Positions 54,707 to 62,405 of a DNA stretch of 64,000 nucleotides are shown here, piece after piece. Positions within the stretch are counted from its first letter, which is position 1; every line of letters starts with the position of its first letter. The DNA lies in NCBI RefSeq assembly GCF_000735355.1, contig NZ_JMPI01000070.1:62001-126000 (forward strand), in the 5' to 3' direction. The notes under the pieces were generated by a model. The model did not search any database. It was not told the origin of the DNA and worked only from the letters and a program-made list of their open reading frames with translations. A program made the position numbers and the translations under genes. Source of the stretch: Buttiauxella agrestis ATCC 33320. GTDB taxonomy: Bacteria > Pseudomonadota > Gammaproteobacteria > Enterobacterales > Enterobacteriaceae.

Positions 54707-55549
54707 ATGCTCAGTTATCGCCACAGCTTTCACGCCGGCAACCACGCCGACGTACTGAAACACACCGTTCAAAGTCTGATCATCGAATCCTTAAAAGAGA
54801 AGGAAAAACCTTTTCTGTACCTGGATACTCATGCAGGCGCAGGCCGATATAAACTGAGCAGCGAGCACGCAGAGCGCACCGGTGAATATCTGGAAGGGAT
54901 CGCTCGCATCTGGCAACACGATGATTTACCTGCGGAACTTGAAGCCTATATTGGTGCGGTGAAAGCCTACAACCACAGCGGCCAATTGCGTTACTACCCA
55001 GGTTCTCCGCTGATTGCCCGCCAGCTTCTGCGCGAGCAAGACAGCCTGCAACTGACCGAACTGCACCCGTCAGATTTCCCGCTGCTGCGTTCTGAATTCC
55101 AGAAAGACAATCGCGCTCGCGTTGAACGTGCGGACGGTTACACCCAGCTTAAATCCAAACTGCCGCCAGCTTCGCGTCGTGGTCTGATTCTTATCGACCC
55201 ACCGTATGAGATTAAAACTGACTACCAGGCCGTTGTGACAGGCATCAACGATGGCTATAAGCGTTTTGCGACAGGGACTTACGCCCTGTGGTATCCCGTG
55301 GTTATGCGTCAGCAAATCAAACGCATGCTGCGCGAGCTGGAAGAAACAGGCATTCGCCGCATTCTTCAAATCGAACTGGCCGTACTGCCTGATAGCGACC
55401 GCCGTGGCATGACTGCCTCCGGCATGATTGTTATCAACCCACCGTGGAAACTGGAGCAGCAAATGGCTAATGTACTGCCGTGGCTGCATAAAACCCTGGT
55501 GCCATCAGGCAACGGTTCGACCACATTGAGCTGGGTTGTGCCTGAGTAA
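54707..55549 (+). CDS. rlmJ: 23S rRNA m6A2030 methyltransferase RlmJ
   Basis: Methylates N6 of A2030 in 23S rRNA. From this ATG it has 280 residues, as E. coli RlmJ (YhiR): MLSYRHSFHAGNHADVLKHTVQS, the SAM-binding YLDTHAGAGRY (about 37-47) and the N6-adenine catalytic motif DPPY in LILIDPPYEIKTDYQ (about 160-174). The upstream in-frame extension (to 54683) lacks a start with a ribosome site. Divergent from prlC. Confidence 0.95.
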   Translation: MLSYRHSFHAGNHADVLKHTVQSLIIESLKEKEKPFLYLDTHAGAGRYKLSSEHAERTGEYLEGIARIWQHDDLPAELEAYIGAVKAYNHSGQLRYYPGSPLIARQLLREQDSLQLTELHPSDFPLLRSEFQKDNRARVERADGYTQLKSKLPPASRRGLILIDPPYEIKTDYQAVVTGINDGYKRFATGTYALWYPVVMRQQIKRMLRELEETGIRRILQIELAVLPDSDRRGMTASGMIVINPPWKLEQQMANVLPWLHKTLVPSGNGSTTLSWVVPE

Positions 55550-55629
55550 CGGCTATTGCAGCTATCGGTGGAACCATTTTCTCGGCGCGCTACAATCGCG
55601 AATATTTTTCGACTCATTAGGGAAACATC

Positions 55630-56982
55630 ATGACCAAACATTATGACTACCTCGCCATTGGCGGCGGCAGCGGCGGTATTGCCTCCATTAACCGTGCGGC
55701 GATGTATGGAAAGAAATGCGCACTGATTGAGGCGAAAGAGCTGGGCGGTACCTGCGTAAACGTGGGTTGCGTACCGAAAAAAGTAATGTGGCACGCGGCG
55801 CAAATCGCCGAAGCTATCCACAATTACGGCCCGGATTACGGTTTCGACACCACGGTGAATAAATTCGACTGGGACAAACTGATCGCCAGCCGCACCGCGT
55901 ATATCGACCGCATCCACACTTCTTATGACAACGTGCTGGGTAAAAACAACGTTGATGTAATTCGCGGCTTTGCGAAATTTGTCGACGCACACACGGTCGA
56001 AGTGAACGGCGAAACCATCACCGCAGACCACATCCTGATTGCCACCGGTGGCCGCCCAAGCCGTCCGTCTATTCCAGGTGCTGAGTACGGTATTGATTCC
56101 GATGGCTTCTTCGCGCTTCCTGCGTTGCCAAAACGCATCGCGGTTGTTGGCGCGGGTTATATCGCGGTTGAAATCGCAGGCGTGGTCAACGCGCTGGGTT
56201 CTGAGACACATCTGTTTGTGCGCCAACACGCACCACTGCGTACTTTTGACCCGTTAATCGTCGAAACGCTGCTGGAAGTGATTAACACCGAAGGCCCAAC
56301 GCTGCACACGCAAGCGGTGCCGAAAGCGGTGGTTAAAAATGCCGATGGTAGTTTGACGCTGCAACTGGAAGATGGCCGCTCTGAAACCGTAGATTGCCTG
56401 ATTTGGGCGATTGGTCGCGAGCCGGAAACCGACAACTTCAACCTGGCAGCAACCGGTGTCAAAACCAATGCCAAAGGCTATATCGAAGTCGATAAATTCC
56501 AGAACACCAGCGTTGCGGGCATTTATGCCGTGGGCGATAACACCGGAGCCGTCGAACTGACACCAGTCGCCGTTGCGGCCGGTCGTCGCCTGTCAGAGCG
56601 CCTGTTTAACAACAAGCCAGACGAGCATTTAGATTACAGCAACGTTCCTACCGTCGTATTCAGCCACCCGCCAATCGGCACGGTTGGTTTAACCGAACCG
56701 CAAGCGCGTGAGCAATACGGCGACGACAACGTGAAAGTGTACAAATCGTCCTTCACCGCGATGTATACCGCCGTGACTTCGCACCGCCAGCCATGCCGCA
56801 TGAAGCTGGTTTGCGCTGGCCCGGATGAGAAAATCGTTGGTATTCACGGCATCGGTTACGGCATGGATGAAATGCTGCAAGGCTTTGCAGTGGCACTGAA
56901 AATGGGTGCGACTAAGAAAGACTTTGATAATACAGTGGCCATTCACCCGACCGGTTCGGAAGAATTCGTTACTATGAGGTAA
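55630..56982 (+). CDS. gor: Glutathione reductase
   Basis: Cytoplasmic FAD-enzyme reducing glutathione disulfide with NADPH. Its 450 residues equal E. coli Gor. The FAD-binding [19 protein letters not shown] (about 9-27), redox-active disulfide in [13 protein letters not shown] (Cys 42 and 47), NADPH-binding [12 protein letters not shown] (about 174-185), the FAD motif [10 protein letters not shown] (about 297-306) and the C-terminal [10 protein letters not shown] with the active-site His-Glu pair are all present. GGGAAA before the ATG is a modest ribosome site. Ends in a strong terminator. Confidence 0.97.
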   Translation: MTKHYDYLAIGGGSGGIASINRAAMYGKKCALIEAKELGGTCVNVGCVPKKVMWHAAQIAEAIHNYGPDYGFDTTVNKFDWDKLIASRTAYIDRIHTSYDNVLGKNNVDVIRGFAKFVDAHTVEVNGETITADHILIATGGRPSRPSIPGAEYGIDSDGFFALPALPKRIAVVGAGYIAVEIAGVVNALGSETHLFVRQHAPLRTFDPLIVETLLEVINTEGPTLHTQAVPKAVVKNADGSLTLQLEDGRSETVDCLIWAIGREPETDNFNLAATGVKTNAKGYIEVDKFQNTSVAGIYAVGDNTGAVELTPVAVAAGRRLSERLFNNKPDEHLDYSNVPTVVFSHPPIGTVGLTEPQAREQYGDDNVKVYKSSFTAMYTAVTSHRQPCRMKLVCAGPDEKIVGIHGIGYGMDEMLQGFAVALKMGATKKDFDNTVAIHPTGSEEFVTMR

Positions 56983-57000
56983 TGAATTAAAAGTGAATTA

Positions 57001-57036
57001 AAAAAGGCTGCGAAATTTAGATTTCGCAGCCTTTTT
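57001..57036. terminator. Intrinsic terminator after gor
   Basis: AAAAAGGCTGCGAAAT-TTAG-ATTTCGCAGCCTTTTT, a near-perfect 16-base palindrome 19 bases after the gor stop. The A run on the left makes it usable in both directions. The next 200 bases up to the small exported protein are AT-rich and hold no other gene I can support. Confidence 0.92.
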
Positions 57037-57235
57037 ATTTATTTCGGACATTTTAATAAAGCTCGAATAATCAAAAACACTAACTCATTAATTTTCATAC
57101 ACCTGCGCTATAAAAACTTTCCAGATGAAACTTTAATTATATTTTAACTGATTTGGTTACATTCAGATGCAACTGCCACATCTATACTCTTCAGATTGTA
57201 TTCATTTGAAATTTTATATTTGCAGAGTGCCTCAT

Positions 57236-57499
57236 ATGAAAAGTAAATCGTCGATAATCATGGGTGTTATGGCGGGCATTTTTATGTTCTCCACGCTTTC
57301 CATCAACAATGCTTACGCCACAGAACAAGGCCAGCAACGCCGCCAGGCAAGGGATGTTCGCCAGGATACCCGTCAGGACTCGCGTCATGACAAGCGTGAA
57401 TGTGTAGTTAACGATAGCAAAAGCAACAGTGATTGCCGCCAGGATAAGCGCCAAAGCAAGCAAAATGGCCGTGAAGAAGCGCGAGATATTAAATACTAA
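57236..57499 (+). CDS. Small Arg/Gln/Asp-rich exported protein, function unknown
   Basis: 87-residue protein, not recognised. A clear Sec signal peptide (MKSKSSIIMGVMAGIFMFSTLSINNAYA, cut near residue 28) is followed by an extremely polar mature part of about 59 residues with repeated Arg-Gln-Asp units: RRQARDVRQDTRQDSRHDKRE and DCRQDKRQSKQNGREEARD. Two cysteines (ECVVND and SDCRQ) 13 residues apart could form a disulfide loop. The mature protein looks helical or disordered, probably periplasmic. The ATG at 57236 was chosen because it starts the signal peptide; GCAGAG lies about 10 bases upstream. It stands alone, with its own terminator, between gor and a LacI-type regulator. Confidence 0.75.
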   Translation: MKSKSSIIMGVMAGIFMFSTLSINNAYATEQGQQRRQARDVRQDTRQDSRHDKRECVVNDSKSNSDCRQDKRQSKQNGREEARDIKY

Positions 57500-57505
57500 C
57501 AACTA

Positions 57506-57540
57506 AGCCATACCCTTGCCGGGTATGGCTTTTTTTATTT
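57506..57540 (+). terminator. Terminator after the small exported protein
   Basis: AGCCATACCC-ttgcc-GGGTATGGCT followed by seven T. The T run covers the stop codon of the convergent LacI-family gene. Confidence 0.92.
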
Positions 57541-58491
57541 CCGGCTCGCCATGTCAGGAATAATCAAATCACCACGCAGTACGTTCGAACCCAAAGCACT
57601 TTGGGTTTTCTCGGTCAACCATGTCACGATTCTTGCCGCCATCGCATCCATTGAATATTCAATGGCGGGAATGGTTGGAATCCCCGGCAGATGCAGTGAA
57701 CCCGCCAGGCTAAACACCATAATGTCTTTCGGAACAGATTTATTAAACGCCTGCAATTGCGGAATGATGCGCTGTGCTTCCTGCTCATCAGCAACTAATA
57801 ACGCGTTGAAATTCAATGTTGTGCTGTTATTGAGCAGCACCTGGAGCGCAACAGATGAAGACGTTGAATCCATAAATATCAGGTTGCGGTTAAAAGGCAG
57901 GAAATTGTTTTCCAGCGCGCGCTTATAACCCAACAGAATTTGATCAACCGACCCGCAGGAATCAGGGTTGATGACCGCAATCTGCCTTCTTCCCTGCTTA
58001 ATCAAATAATTACAGGCCGTTTCAGCAGCAAAAGCGTGATCAAAATTAATGCTGTTACTGGAATCAACATCCACGCAATCGACAAGAATGACATTCTCCT
58101 GGTCGATATTGAGCGGGAAACGTGCGCCGATAATCAGCACGTCATCACACAGCCCACAGGTCAGCTCATCAAGAGCATGTATGACCTCCGCTTTACTGTT
58201 CGCAAAACGCAGCAGCAGGTGTTTTTGATGTTGGCTAAGATGTTTCTCCAGCGCGTAAAGATAACCCGTGGTCTGGTTGATATTTTCCTGCGCGCAAATC
58301 ACGCCAATGCAGCCGGTAGACTGGCTGAGTAGTGATTGCGCAATCATATTTGGACGGTAACGCAGCTCCTCAGCCGCTTTCAGCACGGCCAGGCGACTTG
58401 CTTCCTTCACTCCGCGAGATCCACTCAACACCCGTGATACTGTGGCTTTAGAAACCCCAGCTAAACGCGATACATCATTGATTGTAGACAT
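57535..58491 (-). CDS. LacI-family repressor of the adjacent PTS operon
   Basis: 318-residue LacI/GalR regulator. The N-terminal helix-turn-helix STINDVSRLAGVSKATVSRVLSGSRGV (residues 2-28) and hinge are followed by a sugar-binding-like domain (TGCIGVICAQENINQTTG onward). It lies divergently next to a PTS operon with two TGGAAA...TTTCCA palindromes in between, so it very likely represses that operon and itself; the inducer may be the PTS sugar phosphate. Two adjacent ATGs (58494 and 58491) are possible; the second is better spaced from AAAGGA. The C-terminal tail is short for the family. Confidence 0.88.
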   Translation of the reverse strand: MSTINDVSRLAGVSKATVSRVLSGSRGVKEASRLAVLKAAEELRYRPNMIAQSLLSQSTGCIGVICAQENINQTTGYLYALEKHLSQHQKHLLLRFANSKAEVIHALDELTCGLCDDVLIIGARFPLNIDQENVILVDCVDVDSSNSINFDHAFAAETACNYLIKQGRRQIAVINPDSCGSVDQILLGYKRALENNFLPFNRNLIFMDSTSSSVALQVLLNNSTTLNFNALLVADEQEAQRIIPQLQAFNKSVPKDIMVFSLAGSLHLPGIPTIPAIEYSMDAMAARIVTWLTEKTQSALGSNVLRGDLIIPDMASRK

Positions 58492-58575
58492 CATTTTCCT
58501 TTATCAGGCTGTGGTTCATGCCTGTTTGTCCTGAATACAACTTCGGCTCAGATGGTAGCCAATTTCAGTATAGTC

Positions 58576-58731
58576 GTTTCCATTTTTGATGGAAACCGAT
58601 TTTCCACATGATGTCCAAACGATACATTCACCAAACAATTTTGTGATGACGATCCAATAAGTAATGCCGATAAAGACGGGATCTTGATGGGTGTCACAGA
58701 TCTGTTTGCTGCGGATGGAAAACGGTTTCCA
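58576..58731. promoter_or_regulatory. Twin LacI-type operators and a CRP-like site
   Basis: Operator 1, TGGAAACCGATTTTCCA (58590-58606), and operator 2, TGGAAAACGGTTTCCA (58716-58731), share the half-site TGGAAA with a central CG, typical of LacI-family proteins. Their centres are about 125 bases apart, near 12 helical turns, which would suit DNA looping. An extra TTTCCA lies at 58577-58582. TGTGATGACGATCCAA (58642-58657) resembles a CRP site with one good half, suggesting catabolite control. Confidence 0.75.
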
Positions 58732-58786
58732 TAAAGTATCAAATCATTTCCGCAATACTTTATTTACATTTTGAGGATGAGTGTTA

Positions 58787-59101
58787 ATGGTCAAGATTAT
58801 GTTGTGTTGTTCCGCCGGAATGTCCACCAGCCTGCTGGTTAAAAAGATGCTGACAGTGGCTGAAGAACGAGGAATGCCTGTAGAAATAGAGGCTTACGGC
58901 GTGGCTGAGTTTGATGTGCAGTTCCCGCGTTATCAAGTGGTGCTGCTCGGGCCACAGGTAAAATATATGTTAAGTACGCTTTCAGAAAAAACCGCCTCTC
59001 ACGGTATTCCGGTTCAGGCCATCGACATGATGGATTACGGCATGCAGCGTGGCGATAAAGTGCTGGATTATGCTCTGTCGCTTATCGAAGCGGCTCACTA
59101 A
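58787..59101 (+). CDS. PTS cellobiose/chitobiose-type IIB component
   Basis: Cytoplasmic phosphocarrier of the Lac-family PTS, 104 residues. The phospho-accepting cysteine is in IMLCCSAGMSTSLLVKKML (second Cys, about residue 8), identical in pattern to ChbB. VVLLGPQVKYML matches the ChbB core. AGGA precedes the ATG; a GTG two codons earlier is less likely. First gene of a IIB-IIC-IIA-porin operon divergent from a LacI-type repressor. Confidence 0.92.
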   Translation: MVKIMLCCSAGMSTSLLVKKMLTVAEERGMPVEIEAYGVAEFDVQFPRYQVVLLGPQVKYMLSTLSEKTASHGIPVQAIDMMDYGMQRGDKVLDYALSLIEAAH

Positions 59102-59114
59102 AAGGGTTATTCAT

Positions 59115-60440
59115 ATGAGTTCGCTATATCAATCCATGGTGACGGTGATTGAGCAATCCATCACTCCGTTGGCGGGTCGTCTGGGGCAACAAAAGTACGT
59201 GATCGCGATTCGTGATGGGTTCACCGCAGCCCTGCCGTTCATGATTATTGGCTCTTTTATGCTGGTGTTTATATTCCCGCCATTCTCCGCTGATACCACT
59301 ATCGGTTTTGCTCGTGCATGGCTGGATTTCTCTCAGACTTACCGTGAACAGCTGATGCTGCCGTTTAACCTGAGCATGGGCGTGATGACGTTTTTCATCT
59401 CAGTGGGCATTGGCGCAAGTCTCGGGCGACAGTTTAATCTCGACCCGGTGATGTCCGGCCTGCTGGCCTTTATGGCATTTTTGCTGGTTGCAGCACCGTA
59501 TGCCGACGGCAAAATTTCGACTCAATATCTTTCAGGCCAGGGCATTTTCACCGCGCTGATTACGTCGATTTACTCCACGCGTATTTATGCCTGGCTTAAA
59601 GAAAACAAAATCACCATTCGCCTGCCAAAAGAAGTGCCAACTGGCGTTGCACGTTCGTTTGAAATTTTGATTCCGGTAGTCGTCATTATCGGCACGCTGC
59701 ATCCGCTGAACTTATTCATCGAAGCGCAAACCGGCATGATTATGCCGCAAGCGATTATGCACCTGCTGGCACCGCTGGTTTCCGCATCCGATTCCTTACC
59801 CGCCATTTTATTGTCCGTGTTGCTGTGCCAGATTTTTTGGTTCTCTGGTATCCACGGCTCGCTGATTGTCACCGGCATCATGAACCCGTTCTGGATGACA
59901 AACCTGGCAGCAAACCAGGCCGCGCTGGCTGCGGGAACCGCATTGCCACATATTTATCTGCAAGGTTTCTGGGATCACTATCTGCTCATTGGCGGCGTCG
60001 GTTCCACATTGCCACTCGCCTTCTTATTGCTGCGCAGCAAAGTGACGCACCTGCGTACCATCGGGAAAATGGGCATCGTTCCAAGCTTCTTTAATATCAA
60101 CGAACCGATTCTTTTCGGTGCGCCAATTATCATGAACCCATTGCTGTTTATTCCGTTTATTTGCGTCCCAATGGTCAACGCCGTGTTGGCTTACACCGCA
60201 ACTAAACTGGGCTGGCTGGCACAAGTCGTCTCCCTGACTCCATGGACAACTCCGGCACCGATTGGCGCATCGTGGGCGACAAACTGGGCCTTTAGTCCGG
60301 TCGTGATGTGTGTGATTTGCATGGTCGTTTCTACCATAATTTATCTGCCATTCCTGCGCGCTTACGAGCGTTCATTGCAGAAAACTGCAGCAGAAAATGA
60401 AGCACGTTCACCTCTGACAGAAACGGCTATCAGCAATTAA
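59115..60440 (+). CDS. PTS cellobiose/chitobiose-type IIC permease
   Basis: Membrane channel of the Lac-family PTS, 441 residues, about ten spans. Family features include RDGFTAALPFMIIGSFMLV (about 34-52), FWFSGIHGSLIVTGIMNPF (about 240-258) and the signature FNINEPILFGAPIIMNP (about 326-342), matching ChbC. It transports and, with IIB, phosphorylates a beta-linked disaccharide or aryl-glucoside; the exact sugar cannot be told. The start at 59115 has AAGGG eight bases upstream; the longer frame from 59049 overlaps IIB. Confidence 0.92.
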   Translation: MSSLYQSMVTVIEQSITPLAGRLGQQKYVIAIRDGFTAALPFMIIGSFMLVFIFPPFSADTTIGFARAWLDFSQTYREQLMLPFNLSMGVMTFFISVGIGASLGRQFNLDPVMSGLLAFMAFLLVAAPYADGKISTQYLSGQGIFTALITSIYSTRIYAWLKENKITIRLPKEVPTGVARSFEILIPVVVIIGTLHPLNLFIEAQTGMIMPQAIMHLLAPLVSASDSLPAILLSVLLCQIFWFSGIHGSLIVTGIMNPFWMTNLAANQAALAAGTALPHIYLQGFWDHYLLIGGVGSTLPLAFLLLRSKVTHLRTIGKMGIVPSFFNINEPILFGAPIIMNPLLFIPFICVPMVNAVLAYTATKLGWLAQVVSLTPWTTPAPIGASWATNWAFSPVVMCVICMVVSTIIYLPFLRAYERSLQKTAAENEARSPLTETAISN

Positions 60441-60471
60441 TAACCGCCGTCTAATAACTCTGGAATTAATG

Positions 60472-60774
60472 ATGATTGAATTAGAAGAAGCCGTAATGGA
60501 AATAATTATGAATGCCGGGCAGTCGCGCAGTTTGTGTTTTGAAGCGCTGCATTCTGCACGACAAGGAAATATCGAAGAAGCCAAACTGTTATTACTGGAA
60601 GCCGATGGTTACGCGCGCGAAGCTCATAAAATGCAAACCAAATTGATTGAGCAAGATGCAGGCGAAGCCAAACAGCCTATGACGCTAATTATGGTGCATG
60701 CTCAGGATCACCTGATGACATCAATGTTAGCGCGCGAGCTTTCAAACGAAATCATTCATTTATATCAGCGCTAA
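60472..60774 (+). CDS. PTS cellobiose/chitobiose-type IIA component
   Basis: Cytoplasmic phosphocarrier that takes phosphate from HPr and passes it to IIB, 100 residues, all-helical Lac-family IIA. The phospho-accepting histidine is in LIMVHAQDHLMTSML (His about 75). A second in-frame ATG directly before (60469) is the alternative start. Last of the three PTS genes, followed by a 186-base gap and a porin gene. Confidence 0.9.
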   Translation: MIELEEAVMEIIMNAGQSRSLCFEALHSARQGNIEEAKLLLLEADGYAREAHKMQTKLIEQDAGEAKQPMTLIMVHAQDHLMTSMLARELSNEIIHLYQR

Positions 60775-60882
60775 GTATTACGTAAAAAACAATAATATTA
60801 CCTCTGGCAGGGAGAGATCATTACGTAAATAATTTTAATTAAGTCCAATCCGATGAAAGTATAAATAAAGATAAATATGTTT

Positions 60883-60909
60883 GGGTAATAGAGCTTTCTC
60901 TATTAACCC
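60883..60909 (+). other. Hairpin in the porin leader
   Basis: GGGTAATAGAG / CTCTATTAACCC, 11 pairs with one bulged base and a four-base loop, 50 bases before the porin ATG, without a T run. The surrounding 186-base gap is very AT-rich. Could be a processing or mRNA-stability element within the operon. Confidence 0.45.
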
Positions 60910-60960
60910 TGAACAGGATATTTATTGTCTGAAAAAATAAATTACTAAATTGAGATTATA

Positions 60961-62340
60961 ATGAAATTAATTAAACAGCTTCCATTAACAATGGCGGTTA
61001 TCGCCGCGCTTTGCCCAATTTCTGTACTCGCACAAGAACCAATGACTCAAGAACAAATTGATCAAATCGTGGCGAAAGCGGTGGATAAAGCCCTGGCCGA
61101 CCGCGATGCGAAAATAGAAGCCGCACGACTTAATAGAACCGATACCCTGGTTACGCCTCAGGTTCCCACCACGCCAGATATGTCTGTTCCGTTGGGGCTT
61201 AAATTCACCGGTTATGCCCGCTACGGGGCGCATTTCCAGGCGGGAGATCAAAAATACATTGGCGTTGATGGTTCCTATAACGGCTCCTCCGCAATTGGTC
61301 GTTTAGGTAACGAAGGCAACGGCGGCGAATTTCAGCTCACCAAAATCATTAAAGCCGATAACGGGGCCATCTGGGATATTGGCGTGATGATTGACCACTG
61401 GGGCGATGAAGTTAACCTGAAAAAAGCCTATGCGGGCGTCACTAATCTTTTTGAAGCACAGCCAAATGCTTATTTCTGGGCGGGTCGTGACTTCCATCAG
61501 CGTCCACAACAAGGCATCAACGACTACTTCTGGATGAACCACGATGGGCAAGGTGCGGGGGTGAAGAGCCTCGATCTCGGCTTTGCACAACTGGATATCG
61601 CGGCGGTTGCCGCCGTCGATCAGTGTGACCCTGAAATGATTGAAGACGGTGATAACCCGTCGCGCATCTCGTGTACTGGCGGTTCCGGCACCGGTGATAA
61701 AGGCAACTACGCGGCGACATCAAAACTGCACGGCATCAAATTTGGCCCAATTGATTTCGAGCTGTACGCCAACTATGGTTTTGATTCCAAAGCCATCGAC
61801 AGCGACGAACGCTCCAAAGCCTGGCAGGCCGCCGTGGTGTTAAGCCACACCGGCGACAATGGGGTGAACAAAATTATCACCCGTTATTCTGACCATTCAG
61901 ACAACAGCGTTTATAACAAAACCAATGGCCTGCACACCGTTTATGCCAGCTTCGAGGGGAACTATAAGTTCACTCAACAAGCGCAGATTGAATATCTGCT
62001 CGCCTTCCACGATTACGACAATGATGATCTGACCCAGGATAACCGCCGCAACTATGGCGCTATTGTTCGTCCGATGTATTTCTGGAACGACATACATTCC
62101 ACCTGGCTTGAAGCGGGTTATCAGCGCGTAGATTACGAAAACGACGGTGATAACAAAGGCTGGAAACTGACCCTCTCACAGAACATTTCCATCGCGATGG
62201 GACCAGAGTTCCGACCAATGCTGCGTTTCTATGTCACTGGCGGTCAGGTGGATAACAACCACACCACGCGTATCGCGGGCGAGCCAAATACCCAGCTTGA
62301 TTCGTTCAACGTCGGCGCGATGTGGGAAGCCTGGTGGTAA
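60961..62340 (+). CDS. LamB/ScrY-type carbohydrate porin
   Basis: Outer-membrane sugar channel, 459 residues. A signal peptide (MKLIKQLPLTMAVIAALCPISVLA) is followed by a short helical N-terminal segment (QEQIDQIVAKAVDKALADRDAKIEAAR) like that of ScrY and BglH, then the maltoporin-like barrel starting LKFTGYARYGAHFQAGDQKY and ending GAMWEAWW with a terminal aromatic residue needed for barrel assembly. YFWAGRDFHQRPQQGINDYFWMNHDGQGAGV is the family's conserved core. By position it supplies the PTS with its oligosaccharide or glucoside. It has GAG weakly spaced before the ATG. Confidence 0.92.
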   Translation: MKLIKQLPLTMAVIAALCPISVLAQEPMTQEQIDQIVAKAVDKALADRDAKIEAARLNRTDTLVTPQVPTTPDMSVPLGLKFTGYARYGAHFQAGDQKYIGVDGSYNGSSAIGRLGNEGNGGEFQLTKIIKADNGAIWDIGVMIDHWGDEVNLKKAYAGVTNLFEAQPNAYFWAGRDFHQRPQQGINDYFWMNHDGQGAGVKSLDLGFAQLDIAAVAAVDQCDPEMIEDGDNPSRISCTGGSGTGDKGNYAATSKLHGIKFGPIDFELYANYGFDSKAIDSDERSKAWQAAVVLSHTGDNGVNKIITRYSDHSDNSVYNKTNGLHTVYASFEGNYKFTQQAQIEYLLAFHDYDNDDLTQDNRRNYGAIVRPMYFWNDIHSTWLEAGYQRVDYENDGDNKGWKLTLSQNISIAMGPEFRPMLRFYVTGGQVDNNHTTRIAGEPNTQLDSFNVGAMWEAWW

Positions 62341-62366
62341 TCAGGATAAGGGCTTTGTAAGTCGTT

Positions 62367-62397
62367 GTAGGGCGGATAAGCGTTAGCGCCATCCGCC
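62367..62397. repeat. REP-like palindrome after the porin gene
   Basis: GTAGGGCGGATAAGCGTTAGC ... GCCATCCGCC, a single unit between the porin and the convergent STY4199-like gene. Confidence 0.65.
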
Positions 62398-62405
62398 ATT
62401 TTCAC

